64,000 nucleotides of DNA from Duganella sp. Leaf126 (GTDB lineage Bacteria > Pseudomonadota > Gammaproteobacteria > Burkholderiales > Burkholderiaceae_D): contig NZ_LMNW01000001.1 of the NCBI RefSeq assembly GCF_001423125.1, positions 1,181 through 65,180 on the forward strand, written 5' to 3'. Positions within the stretch are counted from its first letter, which is position 1; every line of letters begins with the position of its first letter. The notes below the pieces were generated by a model. That model did no database searches and was not told the origin of the DNA. It was given only the letters and a program-made list of their open reading frames with translations. Shown one piece after another: positions 62,065-64,000 of this stretch. The translations under genes were made by a program, and so were the position numbers.

Positions 62065-63360
62065 ATGCAATTTCCTCAGCCGTCGCAGACTGACCTCGCC
62101 ATCCTGGAGGCAGCAGCCATCCAGGCCACCCAGGCAGGAAAGTCGGAGGATGCGGCCCGCACCTGGGCCCGCATCCTCGAACTCCATCCCGCCCATGCCT
62201 CGGCGCTGAGCGCACTGGGTAAACGCGCCTTCCGCCACGGCGATCTTCCCACCGCGCACCGCGCGTTTTCGCGGCTCGCAGCAGCGGCGCCAGACGATCC
62301 GCAAAGCTGGATCAGCCTGGCGCTAGCGTGCCAGGGCCTGCAGGATGAAAGCGGTGAGGAAGCTGCGCTGCACCGCGCGCTGGTGGCCGATCCCTCGCAC
62401 ATGGTGGCGCTGATCATGCGCGCCAACCTGCTGGAACGCCAGGGCAAGAACCATCAGTCGGCATCGGTGTACGGCGCCGTGGCAGCGGTGGCGCCCCCGC
62501 TCGACCAGCTCGAGCCGGGCCTGCGCGGCGCGGTCGAACACGCGATGCAATATGTCGATCACTATAACGACGGCTATGGACGTTTTCTCGACAACTACCT
62601 CGAGGAGCAGTACCGGCGACACCCGGGCGAAGACCTGCGCCGCTTCCGCGACTCGCTCGACATCATGGTCGGGCGCAAGCGCCGTTATGAATCACAGGCC
62701 ATGCTGTACCACTTCCCCGGCCTGTTGCCGTATGCGTTCTTGCCGCGCGAGGAGTTCCCGTGGCTGGACGCCATCGAAGCAGGCACCGACATCATCCGCG
62801 ACGAATTCCTGCGAGTCCTGGAGCGGCAACAGGGCTTCACGCCCTACCTGACCTATCCCGATGATGTGCCGCACAACCAGTTCGCGGAACTGAACAACTC
62901 GCCCGACTGGAGTGCCTTTCACCTGCTCAAGGATGGTCAGCCGGTCGCGGAAAACGTGGTGCAGTGCCCGCGCACCATGGAGCTGCTGACCCATGCGCCG
63001 CAGCCGGACCAGGCAGGCCGTACGCCGGTAGCACTGTTTTCGCTGCTCAAGCCGCGCACCCGGATTCCGCCTCATACGGGCGTGAGCAACGCGCGTTTGC
63101 TCACACACGTGCCGCTGATCGTCCCGGCCGATTGCGGCTTCCGGGTCGGTAACGAAACCCGGGCCTGGGTGCCGGGCCAGGCCTGGGTGTTCGACGACAC
63201 CATCGAACACGAGGCCTGGAACAATAGCGACAAGCTACGCGTGATCATGATTTTTGACATCTGGCATCCGCATCTGTCGCCGGCAGAGCGCCAGATGATT
63301 ACTGCACTGGCGGACGGTATCAACCGCTTCCGCGGCCAGCGCGACAGCTACGGCGCCTGA
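62065..63360 (+). CDS. TPR protein with aspartyl/asparaginyl beta-hydroxylase domain
   Basis: The product is 431 residues. Residues 10-150 form tetratricopeptide-like helical repeats (TWARILELHPAHASALSALG; AFSRLAAAAPDDPQSWISLA). Residues about 235-405 form an Asp/Asn beta-hydroxylase (PF05118-like) double-stranded beta-helix: PPHTGVSNARLLTHVPLIV with His337 and Arg344/His348, then WVFDDTIEHEAWNNS with His382 and Arg392. His337 and His382 are the expected iron ligands; Arg392 would bind 2-oxoglutarate. The protein has no signal peptide, so it should act in the cytoplasm. Family members hydroxylate proteins, peptides or lipid A; the substrate here is unknown. It lies between two leftward receptor genes and reads away from the first. 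Confidence 0.85.
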   Translation: MQFPQPSQTDLAILEAAAIQATQAGKSEDAARTWARILELHPAHASALSALGKRAFRHGDLPTAHRAFSRLAAAAPDDPQSWISLALACQGLQDESGEEAALHRALVADPSHMVALIMRANLLERQGKNHQSASVYGAVAAVAPPLDQLEPGLRGAVEHAMQYVDHYNDGYGRFLDNYLEEQYRRHPGEDLRRFRDSLDIMVGRKRRYESQAMLYHFPGLLPYAFLPREEFPWLDAIEAGTDIIRDEFLRVLERQQGFTPYLTYPDDVPHNQFAELNNSPDWSAFHLLKDGQPVAENVVQCPRTMELLTHAPQPDQAGRTPVALFSLLKPRTRIPPHTGVSNARLLTHVPLIVPADCGFRVGNETRAWVPGQAWVFDDTIEHEAWNNSDKLRVIMIFDIWHPHLSPAERQMITALADGINRFRGQRDSYGA

Positions 63361-63372
63361 AACGCCGCCCCC

Positions 63373-63401
63373 CAAAAAAAACGGCGCCCGAGGGCGCCGT
63401 T
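63373..63401 (-). terminator. rho-independent terminator after the last TBDR
   Basis: ACGGCGCCC and GGGCGCCGT with a two-base centre are followed on the minus strand by eight T, about 20 bp past the stop codon at 63420. Confidence 0.8.
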
Positions 63402-63419
63402 GCTTTGAGCCGAGCCGTA

Positions 63420-64000
63420 TCAGAAGCGCGCGGTCAGGTTCAGGTAGATGAAGCGACCCATCGAGTCATACACCTGTGGGTAGGTGTTGCCGTTGGCAAA
63501 ACCAGCTGCTGCGGTCACATTGGTCGACACGATCGGAGGATCCTTGTCGAACAGATTGTTGATACCGCCGCTCACCGTGATCATTTTGCTCAAAGGATAT
63601 TGAGCATTCAGGTCGAAGTAGCTGCGCGATGCCAGGTGGTCTTCGATCTTGGCCGGCGGCGTGTCGCCTTTCAGCAGCGCATTGTCGCTCAGCAGTTCCG
63701 ACTTGGCCTTGCCGATGTAGCGCCAGGTTGCAGCCAGCTCCAGTTTCCAAGGGGTCGACCAGGTGGCACGGGCCTTATGACGCCATTTCGGCGTCGGCGT
63801 GCCGCAGGTGGCGCCGAAGTAACCGGTGCAGTCGTATTCGCCCAGGCCAGGAACGTTTTCGACGGTCGAGGTCTTCATCAAGGTGCCGAGCAGGTTCAGC
63901 GACAGGTTGCCCATGGCACCCATGCGCTGGTAGTACGAAGCACCGAGGTCGACGCCGCTGGTGCCAACCGAACCAATGTTGGCATTGGTGGCCACCACGT
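63420..64000 (-). CDS. TonB-dependent receptor, C-terminal part (runs off the window)
   Basis: This is the last 193 or so codons of a receptor barrel. The segments YIGKAKSELLSDN, SRSYFDLNAQYPLSKMITVS, GGINNLFDKDPPIVS and the final FIYLNLTARF are the standard C-terminal barrel strands of this family, with the terminal Phe. The frame is open to the right edge, so the plug and signal peptide lie beyond 64000; a GTG at 63998 is not its start. It is the seventh receptor locus in the window. Confidence 0.88.
   Translation of the reverse strand, partial: VVATNANIGSVGTSGVDLGASYYQRMGAMGNLSLNLLGTLMKTSTVENVPGLGEYDCTGYFGATCGTPTPKWRHKARATWSTPWKLELAATWRYIGKAKSELLSDNALLKGDTPPAKIEDHLASRSYFDLNAQYPLSKMITVSGGINNLFDKDPPIVSTNVTAAAGFANGNTYPQVYDSMGRFIYLNLTARF

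Overview
The window looks like chromosome of a GC-rich betaproteobacterium, most likely Oxalobacteraceae (Massilia/Duganella type). This is inferred from gene content and order: rimP-nusA-infB-rbfA-truB-typA, yhdP-nitrilase-tldD next to glnE, and many large TonB-dependent receptors (TBDRs) separated by ordinary housekeeping genes. No taxonomic search was possible.

Layout. 1-1966 is the right end of a genomic island. It holds the end of an IS3-family element inserted into a small gene, a tyrosine integrase, and a duplicated 3' half of tRNA-His that marks the attachment site. 1980-8300 holds two chemotaxis receptors, a small hypothetical protein, a 41-residue membrane peptide, a Tyr/Pro-rich lipoprotein and two tandem secreted TonB-C-domain proteins. 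8400-12030 holds dusA and a DUF3141 alpha/beta-hydrolase gene. 12047-20600 is the translation/transcription cluster, read leftwards from a promoter and leader that contains an intrinsic terminator. 20670-26205 holds an rluB-type pseudouridine synthase with very long low-complexity tails, scpB, glucokinase and a DedA-rhodanese fusion.

26500-34372 carries two TBDRs around a PQQ-propeller lipoprotein. 34409-42298 is leftward: aroG behind a leader that looks like a Phe/Tyr attenuator, then tldD, a nitrilase-family amidase and yhdP. glnE (42551-45289) is divergent. 45450-64000 has five more TBDR loci, one interrupted by an in-frame stop and one cut by the window edge. Among them lie gapA-tkt, rsmE and a TPR/aspartyl-hydroxylase-like gene.

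The strongest regulatory observation is at aroG. A 26-codon leader ORF has five Phe and two Tyr codons among codons 4-12. It is followed by an intrinsic terminator whose 5' arm is perfectly complementary to a segment inside the leader. This predicts ribosome-mediated attenuation of the first step of aromatic amino-acid synthesis. Other points of interest are the rimP leader terminator, a perfect 13-bp inverted repeat with 52-bp centre spacing in front of one TBDR, an 11-bp promoter motif shared by two TBDRs, stand-alone periplasmic TonB-C proteins, and the IS and tRNA-His junctions at the island edge. No CRISPR array, rRNA operon or complete tRNA was found.
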